Positions 1-6,793 of a stretch of DNA of 11,268 nucleotides are shown piece by piece. The notes beneath the pieces were generated by a model. That model saw nothing but the letters and a program-made list of their open reading frames with translations, had not been told where the DNA came from and searched no databases. The stretch is from Gallionellaceae bacterium (GTDB lineage: Bacteria; Pseudomonadota; Gammaproteobacteria; Burkholderiales; Gallionellaceae), in contig JAUYFR010000177.1 in the NCBI GenBank assembly GCA_030690855.1, positions 1 to 11,268 on the forward strand. Reading direction: 5' to 3'. The position numbers and the translations under genes are program-made. Positions within the stretch are counted from its first letter, which is position 1. Every line of letters starts with the position of its first letter.

Positions 1-934
1 CAATGGCATCGGCTGCTTTTTCGCTTGTTGTAAAAACCACGGATTCACTCAAGTCATTTGGCAATCGGTCTAAGCCATACAGGGTGTTGAGGCTCGCCTT
101 ATCGGCGCTTAAGTGAACTGCCTGTGGATGATTGTGGTCAAGCCAGTCTTGCAGCTCCATCGCAGTATCTAACCTTGTCCAAGCCAGCATGTAAGCCATG
201 TAACTAATGACACCTGAACCACAAGAGTGCTCGTAGCTCAAAAATTTCTGCGTAGGGACGTAGCCAGGTTCGCTGGCTTTTCTTTGCGCCTCATACGAAG
301 GTGAGTCATAAGCCCAATCTCCATTGGTTAAATTGATTTTGTAGCGACTTAGATTAGCGTCATGATGCAAGCTGGTTGCTACAAATTCATTTCCACGAAG
401 CTCACTTTCTTCAAAGTGGTATGCGTCAACAATCGCTGCAAAGTGCCGCAATGCGCGATCCTCAAGTTCTGATAGGTTTAACTCAGAAGCCACCAGTGGT
501 ATAGCTCGATGCGTTGGCCAAGGGTTTTTGAAAATGCCGTCAATCAAATCCTTAAGCACATTGGCAGCTTCCATCTCCGTGTGTCTATTAATGTGCGCCA
601 TAAGACTGAGCATGCCGATGCCGTGAGCATTTTCTTCGCCTTGGTCAGTCCATTCATGAGTAGCGATGTCATAGCTCAGCTTTTCTGTTTTAGGATCACC
701 GGTTGGGCTTGAACATTCGTACAGTCCGATCACCTCGCAATCATCCAAGCCTAAAGAATGCAGTAATGGAAGTTGGTATGACCTGATCTTGGCGCGATCT
801 ACTATGTCGGCCAATTCTGCCGTGCTAAAGATTGTGCGTATGAGTTGATGCTGAAGGGGTGTGGTTGCTGCGTTTACTTCTGCTACAGTTAAAACGTTAT
901 CTCCTCTGTGGGAGTTAAAATCAGTACTGTTCAT
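1..934 (-). CDS. Primase/TOPRIM-like protein, N-terminal 311 residues (cut by the window edge)
   Basis: This frame is open from ATG (934-932) to the window edge, so the C-terminus is missing. An AAGG-type ribosome site lies about 8-11 nt upstream. Residues 86-132 (LSYDIATHEW...MLSLMAHI...AANVLKDLID) and 196-266 (SRYKINLTNGDW...GVISYMAYM...AMELQDWLD) both read like the 'G-W-DF-G-D-ISL-AYL-AA-L' layout of CHC2-type primase zinc-binding modules. Neither has the zinc cysteines. Residues 285-311 (LYGLDRLPND...VVFTTSEKAADAI) match the entry into a TOPRIM fold, usually 'LY-L-RL...VLVVEGEKAADA'. The expected catalytic Glu-Gly is Thr-Ser here. TOPRIM/primase proteins commonly accompany DUF3631 helicases in satellite-type elements, so a replication role is inferred. 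It could be an inactive or structural derivative. The rest of the TOPRIM domain lies outside the window. Confidence 0.65.
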   Translation of the reverse strand, partial: MNSTDFNSHRGDNVLTVAEVNAATTPLQHQLIRTIFSTAELADIVDRAKIRSYQLPLLHSLGLDDCEVIGLYECSSPTGDPKTEKLSYDIATHEWTDQGEENAHGIGMLSLMAHINRHTEMEAANVLKDLIDGIFKNPWPTHRAIPLVASELNLSELEDRALRHFAAIVDAYHFEESELRGNEFVATSLHHDANLSRYKINLTNGDWAYDSPSYEAQRKASEPGYVPTQKFLSYEHSCGSGVISYMAYMLAWTRLDTAMELQDWLDHNHPQAVHLSADKASLNTLYGLDRLPNDLSESVVFTTSEKAADAI

Positions 935-1552
935 AATTCAATTGCCTTTTTATAACCCAGCTACTTGCACGGTCGCTGGTCTTGCTTAGCTGGTCGAGAA
1001 CCTATCTCGGCCAGTTACTACTTTCTGATACCCCGTTTTCACTACTCAACTTCCACCGCTTGCCGGACTGCTTCACATTGGCGCTCGACTCAAATTGCGT
1101 AGATAAATAGTGAACATCTATTCTTATTTTAAGCGGTAATTTTTGAACTACATTTGAGCAACGGGAAGTGACGGAGAATGCGAGTGATGAGTCTGACGGA
1201 CTGACTTTATTTGTTGGGAATGCGAGCTAAATAAGGTTTTATGCGGCACAGAATAGTGCTGCGATGGTCATACTGCGTATCCAAAATGAAGCAGCCCAAA
1301 ACGAATACCTCTCAGTTCATCGCCTTGGGCTGTCCACCTACTACGCTCCTCTCATGGGAGCTCTAATCTTCTGCCAACAGCGTAAATTCATATCATCAAA
1401 TTATTTCTTGCCCCATCTCTGATTTATCCGCAACACCGCAACATTATTCAAAGCCACTAACTTTTACACACCACCTGATTTTTATCCGCAACACCGCAAC
1501 ACTTAATGAATACAAGGCTTGCAGCGTTGCTATATATCTGCACCGGACGACA
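935..1552. other. Gene-poor intergenic stretch with inverted repeats
   Basis: I find no convincing gene on either strand; the start codons I followed run into stops quickly. The stretch separates the DUF3631 gene from the downstream primase-like gene. It holds a 10-bp inverted repeat with a 5-nt loop (990-999/1005-1014, one mismatch that would be G-U in rightward RNA), and an 8-bp perfect inverted repeat CAGCCCAA/TTGGGCTG (1292-1299/1325-1332). GAATGCGAG occurs twice, near 1176 and 1218. Two of the three CCGCAACACCGCAACA copies lie at its right side. Possible roles are an untranslated leader, an origin region or a small RNA; the sequence alone does not decide. Confidence 0.4.
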
Positions 1553-1578
1553 TCATGCCGAATGTTGCGGTGTTGCGG
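1428..1578. repeat. Three copies of a 16-bp iteron-like motif CCGCAACACCGCAACA
   Basis: The motif is exact at 1428-1443 and 1486-1501 (direct) and at 1563-1578 (inverted). Each copy is itself a tandem of the octamer CCGCAACA. The two direct copies also share the preceding TTTAT, and each has CTGA a few bases further upstream. The inverted copy encodes the last residues of the DUF3631 protein (PQNAATPQHS). In leftward RNA the gene's 3' end could therefore pair over 16 bp with either downstream copy, giving two mutually exclusive hairpins. Repeated octamers beside a helicase gene could equally be replication-protein binding sites. Confidence 0.7.
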
Positions 1579-3055
1579 CATTTTGAGGGAGGGGTGGTAA
1601 ATAACGAGCGAAGGCGTCGGTGAACTGAGAAAGTTCGTAGCCCTTGGGCACTTGCGTTCCTATGCGGATAGTTTTAGGAGCGATGCCATATTTATCCAGC
1701 ATGTCAGAAAGATTACGTGGAGTGATTCTGCCTCCACGGTAAGCCGTAGCCCATGCCTTCTCTTCATCAGCACACAGCACACCAATCAAATCGGCTGTAC
1801 TAAGCTTTGTCGCTCCCTTAGCAATAAATGCATCCCGAATATCCGCCAGCAGTTCATTCTCAATGTTCCGAGTGCGCTCGGTACTGGATAGCTTCACTGC
1901 TGCCGCTGTGGCGCGATTGACCCACTCTTCACCAGCACATGACGCGATTGACAGCAATGGATGCCAATTATCCTGAGCACGATCCGAAAGCGTACCTAGA
2001 CGGACAGGACGAGCCTGACGAACCTGCTCGGCGTAGTCGGTAGCAAAACGTGCGAGCTTCGATTTCAACAAGTCGAATTCAGCCTCATCCACATCACTCA
2101 ATCTAGCCACAACCTCATGAGGCAGTCTGCGCTGTATATTAAACAAAATCCCACGGCTCATGGTTTGATCGGGAAGGTGTTTCTCCAGTGAAATGCCAGC
2201 AAGGGCTTTCGGGCCAAATACGGAGTAGCGAACTGATGTCAGGCTGCCATCAATATACTCGCTACGTGCCACTGCGCCACCCGCTAAGTAGCCGTCATTG
2301 ATCAGACTAAACATTTTCGATTTTGGCTGAATAAACGTATCTACTTCGTCCAGTAATACGGTCACTCCATACGAATGAGTTTCGCGATATAAAGTGGACT
2401 CCGATACATCAGACGCTGAAAACGCCCTAAACGAAAGTAGCGCCATCAATTTAAGCAGTACCGATTTCCCGCATCCTTTTTCTGGCGCGGTGATAATCGC
2501 TAGTGGCGCGATCTTGATGCTGCGAACAAGCCACGTTGTCGCAACCCACAATACAATGGCGTTCGCCTCTTCCTCAGGCAGAATTACAAAACGTCTCAAC
2601 TGCACCGAGATTTCATTTAACAACTGAGCAGCATCAATTGGTTCTGGGTGCAGCTCAACTGCTGGGTACGGTACTACAATCGTTCTAGGTAATTTTTTTC
2701 TAGCTTTCTCAACACATTTATCAAGTCTCTTTTCCGTGATATTCAGCTCAAGCGCTTTCTCTTTGCTTTCGCTGAAGTAGTCGAACAGGTCAAGCGATGC
2801 GAGGTAATTGATCGTTTTAGCAGCCGACTCTTTTGTAACTGCTGCGACCTGCCCTACGATTGCAGTAGTGGCCTCGCTATCAGCTATTTTCGGTAGTGCT
2901 GCTTTATCTCCCTTTGCCTGTACCTTCGCCTTCGTCACGCGAGTAGCGGATGACTTCATCTTGGGCACTCTGGTTTTGATGCTTGATTCCGCTGGGAATG
3001 AAGCCACAATGATCGGGCTGCGAGCATCAATATTGACTTGGGTTGCTTGGTGCAT
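1553..3055 (-). CDS. DUF3631 AAA+ ATPase/helicase-like protein
   Basis: This is a predicted cytoplasmic P-loop ATPase of 500 residues of the DUF3631 type, common in phages, satellites and integrative elements and usually assigned to replication. Walker A is PEKGCGKS (about 191-198), Walker B is VTVLLDEVD (231-239), and an arginine-finger-like SRGILFNIQRR lies at 300-310. The DUF3631 hallmarks follow: RAQDNWHPLLSIA near 359 and ITPRNLSDML...TIRIG...KGY...FTDAFARYLP at 445-487. The N-terminal ~85 residues are basic and Ala/Lys-rich. I chose ATG 3055 because AAGG lies 8 nt upstream and the 33 codons before it, from a GTG at 3154, look noncoding. It is the third gene of the leftward alpA operon, 130 bp after its neighbour. 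Its last codons contain one copy of the CCGCAACA repeat. Confidence 0.88.
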   Translation of the reverse strand: MHQATQVNIDARSPIIVASFPAESSIKTRVPKMKSSATRVTKAKVQAKGDKAALPKIADSEATTAIVGQVAAVTKESAAKTINYLASLDLFDYFSESKEKALELNITEKRLDKCVEKARKKLPRTIVVPYPAVELHPEPIDAAQLLNEISVQLRRFVILPEEEANAIVLWVATTWLVRSIKIAPLAIITAPEKGCGKSVLLKLMALLSFRAFSASDVSESTLYRETHSYGVTVLLDEVDTFIQPKSKMFSLINDGYLAGGAVARSEYIDGSLTSVRYSVFGPKALAGISLEKHLPDQTMSRGILFNIQRRLPHEVVARLSDVDEAEFDLLKSKLARFATDYAEQVRQARPVRLGTLSDRAQDNWHPLLSIASCAGEEWVNRATAAAVKLSSTERTRNIENELLADIRDAFIAKGATKLSTADLIGVLCADEEKAWATAYRGGRITPRNLSDMLDKYGIAPKTIRIGTQVPKGYELSQFTDAFARYLPPLPQNAATPQHSA

Positions 3056-3071
3056 TTTATTTACCTTATCT

Positions 3072-3086
3072 CGCGGCCTTGCCGCG
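3072..3086 (-). promoter_or_regulatory. Small hairpin just upstream of the DUF3631 ribosome site
   Basis: CGCGGC-AAG-GCCGCG on the leftward strand is a perfect 6-bp G/C stem with a 3-nt loop. It ends a few bases before the AAGG ribosome site of the DUF3631 gene. It may insulate or expose that site, or mark an mRNA processing point. There is no U tract, so it is not a standard terminator. Function is inferred only. Confidence 0.35.
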
Positions 3087-3185
3087 TTAAGTTTGATTCG
3101 TGTGCATTCGGGCTGCTGCGGATTTGAGGGGAAGGTACAAGGGGAATTAGCCACCCTGTCACTTCACCCTCACGCCGGCTTCCTG

Positions 3186-4247
3186 TTAGTGCAGCATTTG
3201 GCCTTCGGCCACTGGAACTATCGTGCCTTTACTGTGTTCCACTCTCTGCTTCGCTCTCTTTGCTGCTTGTGATGCAAGCGTTTCCAACTTTCTTACTTTC
3301 ATATCCATTAAGGCCACCCCGCATTGGTCGTAAATATATTCATTGCGATCTTGGTCGTCACTGGCGTTGGATTTTTCCGCCCATTCCTTGGCCATTTTTT
3401 GGAAATCATTAGCTTGCGTCATTAACTTAACCTCAAGGCTTTCGTCGCAAGAACGAGAGTTTTCGAAACTCGTGGTAAGCACCCTATAATCGCCACTCAT
3501 TTCTTTCAAACAATATATAGGGTCGTCAAAATCGCCATTGGAAATCAGCGTATAAATTAAAACGAGTGCCTCTTTATTGTCTTCAGGTATGTCGATTTCT
3601 CCACTGACCAACTGCGCAACTAAAGCCATATAAACAAAGTAAGGGTCTTCGTTGCTATGCACAGTAAGCTGCAAGATCTCGTTCATCATGTAGGCTGGGG
3701 CAATATATCCGCCAGACAAACCATAGGCGAAGTGACTAACTTGTTCTATCAAATAGCGATGTCTTTCGGCTTGGCCAATTGGCGTCAAATGAGAGAGGTC
3801 AAATCCCATCGCGATATATTTGTACGGCATTAAATCGATCACCAATTCACCCTCACCAGAGACAAAGCTAAGCTGTCCGTCATCGTATGAAAGTTCCACC
3901 TCATCTGGAAATGTCACAATCACCCCCGACGAGAAATCCGCTGCCGACTCAACTGTTAGTTCAAATGGCACGATGCCAATCACGTTTTTTGTCATAAAGA
4001 ATTTGCGCGAAGAAAATTCAATGTTTGGCAGCGTGTTCGACGATATTTCATAACAGTCATCGCCAGGATTAGTGGTGTGATACCAAAAAACTTGCCCTTC
4101 TCTTATTACCCCATCGAGTAGCTTATCGAATAAGTATGCCCGTTCGAAAAATTGATGCACCTCTAGTCCAAGGACATGGTAAGGATCGCCAATCCAATAT
4201 TTTCCTGCTGGGATGATGGCGGATTTAGTGTTGTGATAAGTTTTCAT
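3186..4247 (-). CDS. 353-aa protein with an N-terminal GxYxIGDP domain
   Basis: The gene starts with ATG (4247-4245) after a strong AGGAGG six nt upstream, and overlaps the alpA stop by 4 nt (ATGA), so the two are probably translationally coupled. Residues 12-100 have the layout IPAGKYWIGDP...YHTTNPGDDCY...NVIGIVPFEL. This resembles a small domain of unknown function ('GxYxIGDPCYV...GDGxY...IGIVP') seen in assorted phage and bacterial proteins. Residues about 140-353 are mostly helical and acidic, turning Lys/Arg-rich near the C-terminus (KVRKLETLASQAAKRAKQR). No catalytic motif, signal peptide or membrane segment is visible. Its place between the regulator and the DUF3631 ATPase suggests an element-maintenance role. 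I do not recognise the full-length protein. Confidence 0.8.
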   Translation of the reverse strand: MKTYHNTKSAIIPAGKYWIGDPYHVLGLEVHQFFERAYLFDKLLDGVIREGQVFWYHTTNPGDDCYEISSNTLPNIEFSSRKFFMTKNVIGIVPFELTVESAADFSSGVIVTFPDEVELSYDDGQLSFVSGEGELVIDLMPYKYIAMGFDLSHLTPIGQAERHRYLIEQVSHFAYGLSGGYIAPAYMMNEILQLTVHSNEDPYFVYMALVAQLVSGEIDIPEDNKEALVLIYTLISNGDFDDPIYCLKEMSGDYRVLTTSFENSRSCDESLEVKLMTQANDFQKMAKEWAEKSNASDDQDRNEYIYDQCGVALMDMKVRKLETLASQAAKRAKQRVEHSKGTIVPVAEGQMLH

Positions 4248-4435
4248 ACTGCACCTCCTACGCGGTTTTGTTGAATGAACGCATCCAGATCAGCTAGGCA
4301 ATACTTCACGCTCCGCCCGATTTTGATAAACGGGATTGCGTTACGGTGGTTACATGCCCAAGACGCCAAGGTCTGTGGTTTGATGCCTAGATATGCAGCA
4401 GCTTGAGAACGGTCGTACAGGTTGCTATTTTTCAT
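4244..4435 (-). CDS. alpA: AlpA-family transcriptional regulator/excisionase-like protein
   Basis: A 63-residue winged-helix DNA-binding protein of the AlpA / MerR-like HTH_17 type. Residues 7-58 show the hallmark YDRSQAAAYLGIKPQTLASW followed by PFIKIGRSVKY and the LDAFIQQN helix. AlpA proteins regulate integrase or early genes of P4-like satellites and integrative islands and may act as excisionases. The ATG start is supported by AGGA seven nt upstream. It opens the leftward operon. One arm of the 14-bp inverted repeat (4473-4486) lies about 40-50 bp upstream of its start, where a regulator of its promoter would bind; autoregulation is an inference. Confidence 0.88.
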   Translation of the reverse strand: MKNSNLYDRSQAAAYLGIKPQTLASWACNHRNAIPFIKIGRSVKYCLADLDAFIQQNRVGGAV

Positions 4436-4828
4436 TTTGTTTCCTATTCAAAGTTAATGACGTTTATCTCGGGCTATTACATCTGCCGTCGATACTCACT
4501 ATTTCGGCCGCTGGAAAATTCTGTTTTGGGTGAGGTGCTTTTATCAATCTCGCCACATTCCCATCCATCAGGCCGAATCTCAGGCAACTATTCCTGCCGT
4601 CGATACTTGCTATTTCGGCCACAGGAAAATTCTGTTTTGGGTGAGGTGCTTTGGTCGATTTCGCAGATGTAATAGCGAGCCGATGAAATAGATGGACGTG
4701 AAAAATCAATCAGCCATTGAAAGTTAAGATTGTTGGTGCTGATGAATAGGTGTGCTGCGCAGAATGCGCGAGTAGATTACTTGGTACTTACGCTGAAGGA
4801 TTGGGTGAATTAGCGATATGGCGGAAGG
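4436..4828. other. Gene-free control region upstream of alpA
   Basis: These 393 bp between the 332-aa gene and alpA contain no convincing gene. They hold the paired direct and inverted repeats described separately and a short GCGCA-GAA-TGCGC hairpin (4757-4769). The alpA promoter must lie here or further upstream, but I cannot name a convincing -35/-10 pair. Candidate roles are operator array, replication origin or attachment region. Confidence 0.5.
4473..4676. repeat. Two 59-bp direct repeats enclosed by a perfect 14-bp inverted repeat
   Basis: Direct copies at 4483-4541 and 4594-4652 differ at 4 of 59 positions, with a 111-bp period. Each begins CTGCCGTCGATACT and ends GGGTGAGGTGCTTT. GCTATTACATCTGC (4473-4486) and its exact complement GCAGATGTAATAGC (4663-4676) bracket the pair. 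The left inverted arm overlaps the first four bases of direct copy 1. Open frames run through the block on both strands but only because the repeat lacks stops. The layout resembles an iteron or operator array, or integrase arm sites, in an element control region. Confidence 0.75.
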
Positions 4829-5827
4829 TTAAAGCTCTCTGTACAAACGCAGTAGGTTTGTTTCGAGATCGAATCTGGATACGATTTTGTAGAATCGCCA
4901 ACTGGATTTCTCTTCAGATATTGTTGGTATGGGGCGTGTTATGAGAGGGAACTGTTTTCCGAGAACCGTCCTAATCAGAAGTTCGGGAGAAACGTGATTT
5001 ATCTCCTTGATCACATCCGATACCCGCGACTTGGGAATGCTGGTTATTTTGACCTGACTACTTAGCGGCACCTCCTCTAAGCAGTTGCTTATTATCATAT
5101 AAAAATATGCCGCCGCTTTATTAAGTGAATCATGGGCCTTCATCCGAAAATTTTCGTGGTTAATTAACAGCAGAAAAATGTTTGCAATGTAAATATCATC
5201 GTCAACCACCTTCATTCTGTTTACAGCAGCCGCATTTCTCCCTGCGCTTGCTTGATTCTCTTTACTTAATCTGTCGTCTCTTTTTAACTCAACCAGTTTG
5301 ATTTTGGTTCCAAAGGAATACTCGATTTCGATTTCTTTCAGCTTTTGCCAGTGGATCTGTAAACGCAGAAAGAATATTTTTTCTTCCAACTCATTTCGTT
5401 CGCCTGTCGTCGATTGAGCAAAAGCTTCGTCAAGATAATTGAGAATTTGAAGTGACACTAAATCGAGCATATCTATTTCCAGCGGAAATATTTTGCGCAG
5501 GGCAATTTGCTGGTCTTTTGATGGCCATGCAAACACCTCTTCCCGGACGCACGTTTCAATGGGGAAGGACTGGCACAGCTTCTTTATCTTGTTCGCTAAG
5601 TTGGGGAGATCATTCAGCACTTCTTCATTGAAGTGACGCTTACGCTTATTTTTGTAGTCCTTAATACCACTTCGCTCGGCTAGAAGGATTTCTACGCAAT
5701 CGTTAAGAATCAAAGCAAGCTTGTCCGATTCAGGCCAGCCAAGCTGAGTTGACAGGTATGTCGGATACGTTTGGTCTTTACGCAACCTTGTCAGATCGAA
5801 CCAAGCAAAGGGTTGTGATTTAGTCAT
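4829..5827 (-). CDS. Uncharacterised 332-aa protein
   Basis: I do not recognise this protein. It is a long open frame starting at ATG (5827-5825), with no clear Shine-Dalgarno sequence. It reads as a soluble, charged, largely helical protein: a Lys/Arg-rich stretch near residues 55-65 (KDYKNKRKRH), a Glu/Lys-rich helical part at about 150-170, and KSRVSDVIKEINHVSPELL in the last third, which could be a small helix-turn-helix or partner-binding region. There is no signal peptide or membrane segment. It is read in the same direction as alpA but is separated from it by the repeat block, so it probably has its own promoter. The prophage end lies only 120 bp upstream of its start. It may be cargo or an accessory regulator of the island. 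Confidence 0.75.
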   Translation of the reverse strand: MTKSQPFAWFDLTRLRKDQTYPTYLSTQLGWPESDKLALILNDCVEILLAERSGIKDYKNKRKRHFNEEVLNDLPNLANKIKKLCQSFPIETCVREEVFAWPSKDQQIALRKIFPLEIDMLDLVSLQILNYLDEAFAQSTTGERNELEEKIFFLRLQIHWQKLKEIEIEYSFGTKIKLVELKRDDRLSKENQASAGRNAAAVNRMKVVDDDIYIANIFLLLINHENFRMKAHDSLNKAAAYFYMIISNCLEEVPLSSQVKITSIPKSRVSDVIKEINHVSPELLIRTVLGKQFPLITRPIPTISEEKSSWRFYKIVSRFDLETNLLRLYREL

Positions 5828-5874
5828 ACTAATAATCTAGCGCGCTGCATTCGATGGGAGGGGCGAGCTAATTG

Positions 5875-5915
5875 AGTAAAAATCGTAGTTGGAAGCATAG
5901 CAAACTATCTATGCT
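5875..5915 (-). promoter_or_regulatory. Possible promoter and operator of the 332-aa gene
   Basis: AGCATAG (5894-5900) and CTATGCT (5909-5915) form a perfect 7-bp inverted repeat with an 8-bp spacer, a common repressor-operator layout. On the leftward strand a -35-like TTGCTA (5903-5898) and a -10-like TTTACT (5880-5875) are 17 bp apart, each matching consensus at 4 of 6 positions. The operator would cover the -35. The palindrome is certain; the promoter is weak and tentative. Confidence 0.4.
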
Positions 5916-5947
5916 GATTGATAAAGGTTGATCCAGATGTGGGGGAG

Positions 5948-6100
5948 TGTTTGATTTGGCACAGTGAGTGAGACAAAGAAAAAACGGCCAAAGCATTACA
6001 GTCATTGAGATTCCGGCGAAAACGTAGCAAAAAAACATTTGGCACAGAATTAAACAAAAACGCTCACAGAATGAGCGTTTTTGCATTTCATTTGGCACAA
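5948..6100. repeat. Three TTTGGCACA direct repeats: candidate transposase end-binding sites
   Basis: GATTTGGCACA (5953-5963), CATTTGGCACA (6036-6046) and CATTTGGCACA (6089-6099) lie in the same orientation with unequal spacing (83 and 53 bp between TTT starts). An A-rich ACA follows each by about 8 bases. In Mu the left end carries three unevenly spaced MuA sites (L1-L3), and this array fits that plan. Identity as binding sites is inferred. Confidence 0.65.
6056..6082. terminator. Rho-independent terminator, usable in both directions
   Basis: AAAAACGCTCA - CAGAA - TGAGCGTTTTT is a perfect 11-bp stem with a 5-nt loop. The stem ends in T5 for rightward reading and likewise for leftward reading. 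It lies 31 bp past the stop of the membrane-protein gene, so it ends the leftward lysogeny operon. It also blocks read-through from the flanking DNA into the phage end. It sits between the second and third TTTGGCACA sites. Confidence 0.88.
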
Positions 6101-6113
6101 CTTCAAACAGAAT

Positions 6114-6611
6114 TTAGACGGGATTTGAATCTGCCCAATGAAAAAAGTGGCGTGTGGTGCGTTGCCAAGCATTCAGGGTTGCGAAATTAGCGCCATTGCC
6201 GCGCTTTAGGCCGTCCGCAGTCAATAACTCGTTATGGCACAACATATCAAGGGCGCGAAAAATCGGCGGCTCATCTTGCTCGATACGGAGACGCTCCGCT
6301 TCGTGATGCTGCCAAGTCGAATCATCATCCAAGCCCAATAGAATAGCGATTTCAAGCGCACCGAAGCGTTGCTTTAAATCACGGTGCAGGCTCGCTTTTA
6401 CGGAATAGCCAACCACGATATCCCAAGCGGAAAGCAATGCGGCAATGACAGCCAACTCAAACAATACCGAACCCGCCAGCAACACCGTTAAACCCGACGT
6501 GATTTGGTGCAAACGCTCAAAGAACGCCCTGCGCCTGTCGTGATAACGAATAGACCTGCACACACCGAACAGAAGGCCGTACTGTCGGTCATTCATTGCC
6601 TGGATGTTCAT
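6114..6611 (-). CDS. Two-transmembrane protein, possibly SLATT-like
   Basis: A 165-residue predicted inner-membrane protein. A basic N-terminal helix (CRSIRYHDRRRAFFERLHQ, 18-36) is followed by a hydrophobic stretch at about 38-71 long enough for two short spans, then a soluble helix (KASLHRDLKQRFGALEIAI) and a charged C-terminal half. The layout of R/Y-rich helix, 2 TM, then cytoplasmic helices resembles the SLATT family of two-TM proteins linked to bacterial conflict systems; this rests on pattern only. Start ATG 6611 has AAGGA seven nt upstream. It is the last gene of the repressor operon and so likely expressed in the lysogen. A role in superinfection exclusion or host defence is plausible but unproven. 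Confidence 0.78.
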   Translation of the reverse strand: MNIQAMNDRQYGLLFGVCRSIRYHDRRRAFFERLHQITSGLTVLLAGSVLFELAVIAALLSAWDIVVGYSVKASLHRDLKQRFGALEIAILLGLDDDSTWQHHEAERLRIEQDEPPIFRALDMLCHNELLTADGLKRGNGANFATLNAWQRTTRHFFHWADSNPV

Positions 6612-6615
6612 ATTG

Positions 6616-6792
6616 CTATCCTTTCTTATTGCTCCCCTGCTCGTCGCGGTGGGGGTTGGGTGGCGCGGGCAGAGTGTTGGACACCTCCTGATTGCGCCAC
6701 GACTGATCCGTGCAAGGAGCCTCGCCAAAATCGACGCTTTCCCTTATAGGCTGCGGGATTGGAGAGGATTGAGGCTTCTTGGTGTCGCTCAT
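6616..6792 (-). CDS. Small Pro-rich 58-aa protein in the repressor operon
   Basis: An ATG (6792-6790) with AGGAG close upstream opens a 58-residue frame ending in TAG (6618-6616). The start codon lies one base past the repressor stop codon (TAACATG), and the frame stops 4 nt before the membrane-protein start, so it is packed like a real operon gene. The product is hydrophilic and Pro/Ser/Asn-rich (MSDTKKPQSSPIPQPIRES...), probably disordered, without membrane segments. I do not recognise it; it could be a linker, adaptor or antitoxin-like partner of the following membrane protein. Confidence 0.65.
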   Translation of the reverse strand: MSDTKKPQSSPIPQPIRESVDFGEAPCTDQSWRNQEVSNTLPAPPNPHRDEQGSNKKG

Positions 6793-6793
6793 G

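Noticed and set aside
990..1014. Hairpin as a terminator
   Set aside because: The stem has a mismatch in leftward RNA and no T tract follows on either side.
3056..3154. N-terminal extension of the DUF3631 gene from GTG 3154
   Set aside because: Its 33 residues look noncoding and lack a good ribosome site, while ATG 3055 has AAGG at a suitable distance.
2808..3272. 154-aa rightward frame
   Set aside because: Antisense to the start of the DUF3631 gene and the end of the 353-aa gene. The reverse strand has recognisable domains and ribosome sites.
4483..4652. A minimal CRISPR array
   Set aside because: Only two copies, each 59 bp and with scattered mismatches, a flanking inverted repeat and no cas genes.
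4403..4709. Open frames on both strands across the 59-bp repeats
   Set aside because: They are open only because the repeat lacks stops in these frames. They give duplicated, non-protein-like sequences on both strands, and the plus one overlaps alpA.
5868..6098. 76-aa leftward hydrophobic frame
   Set aside because: It spans the predicted phage end, the terminator and the transposase-site repeats, and has no domain or ribosome site.
6612..6728. Longer start for the two-TM protein (extra 39 residues)
   Set aside because: The extension overlaps the 58-aa gene in another frame and is Arg/Pro-rich. ATG 6611 has a well-placed AAGGA.
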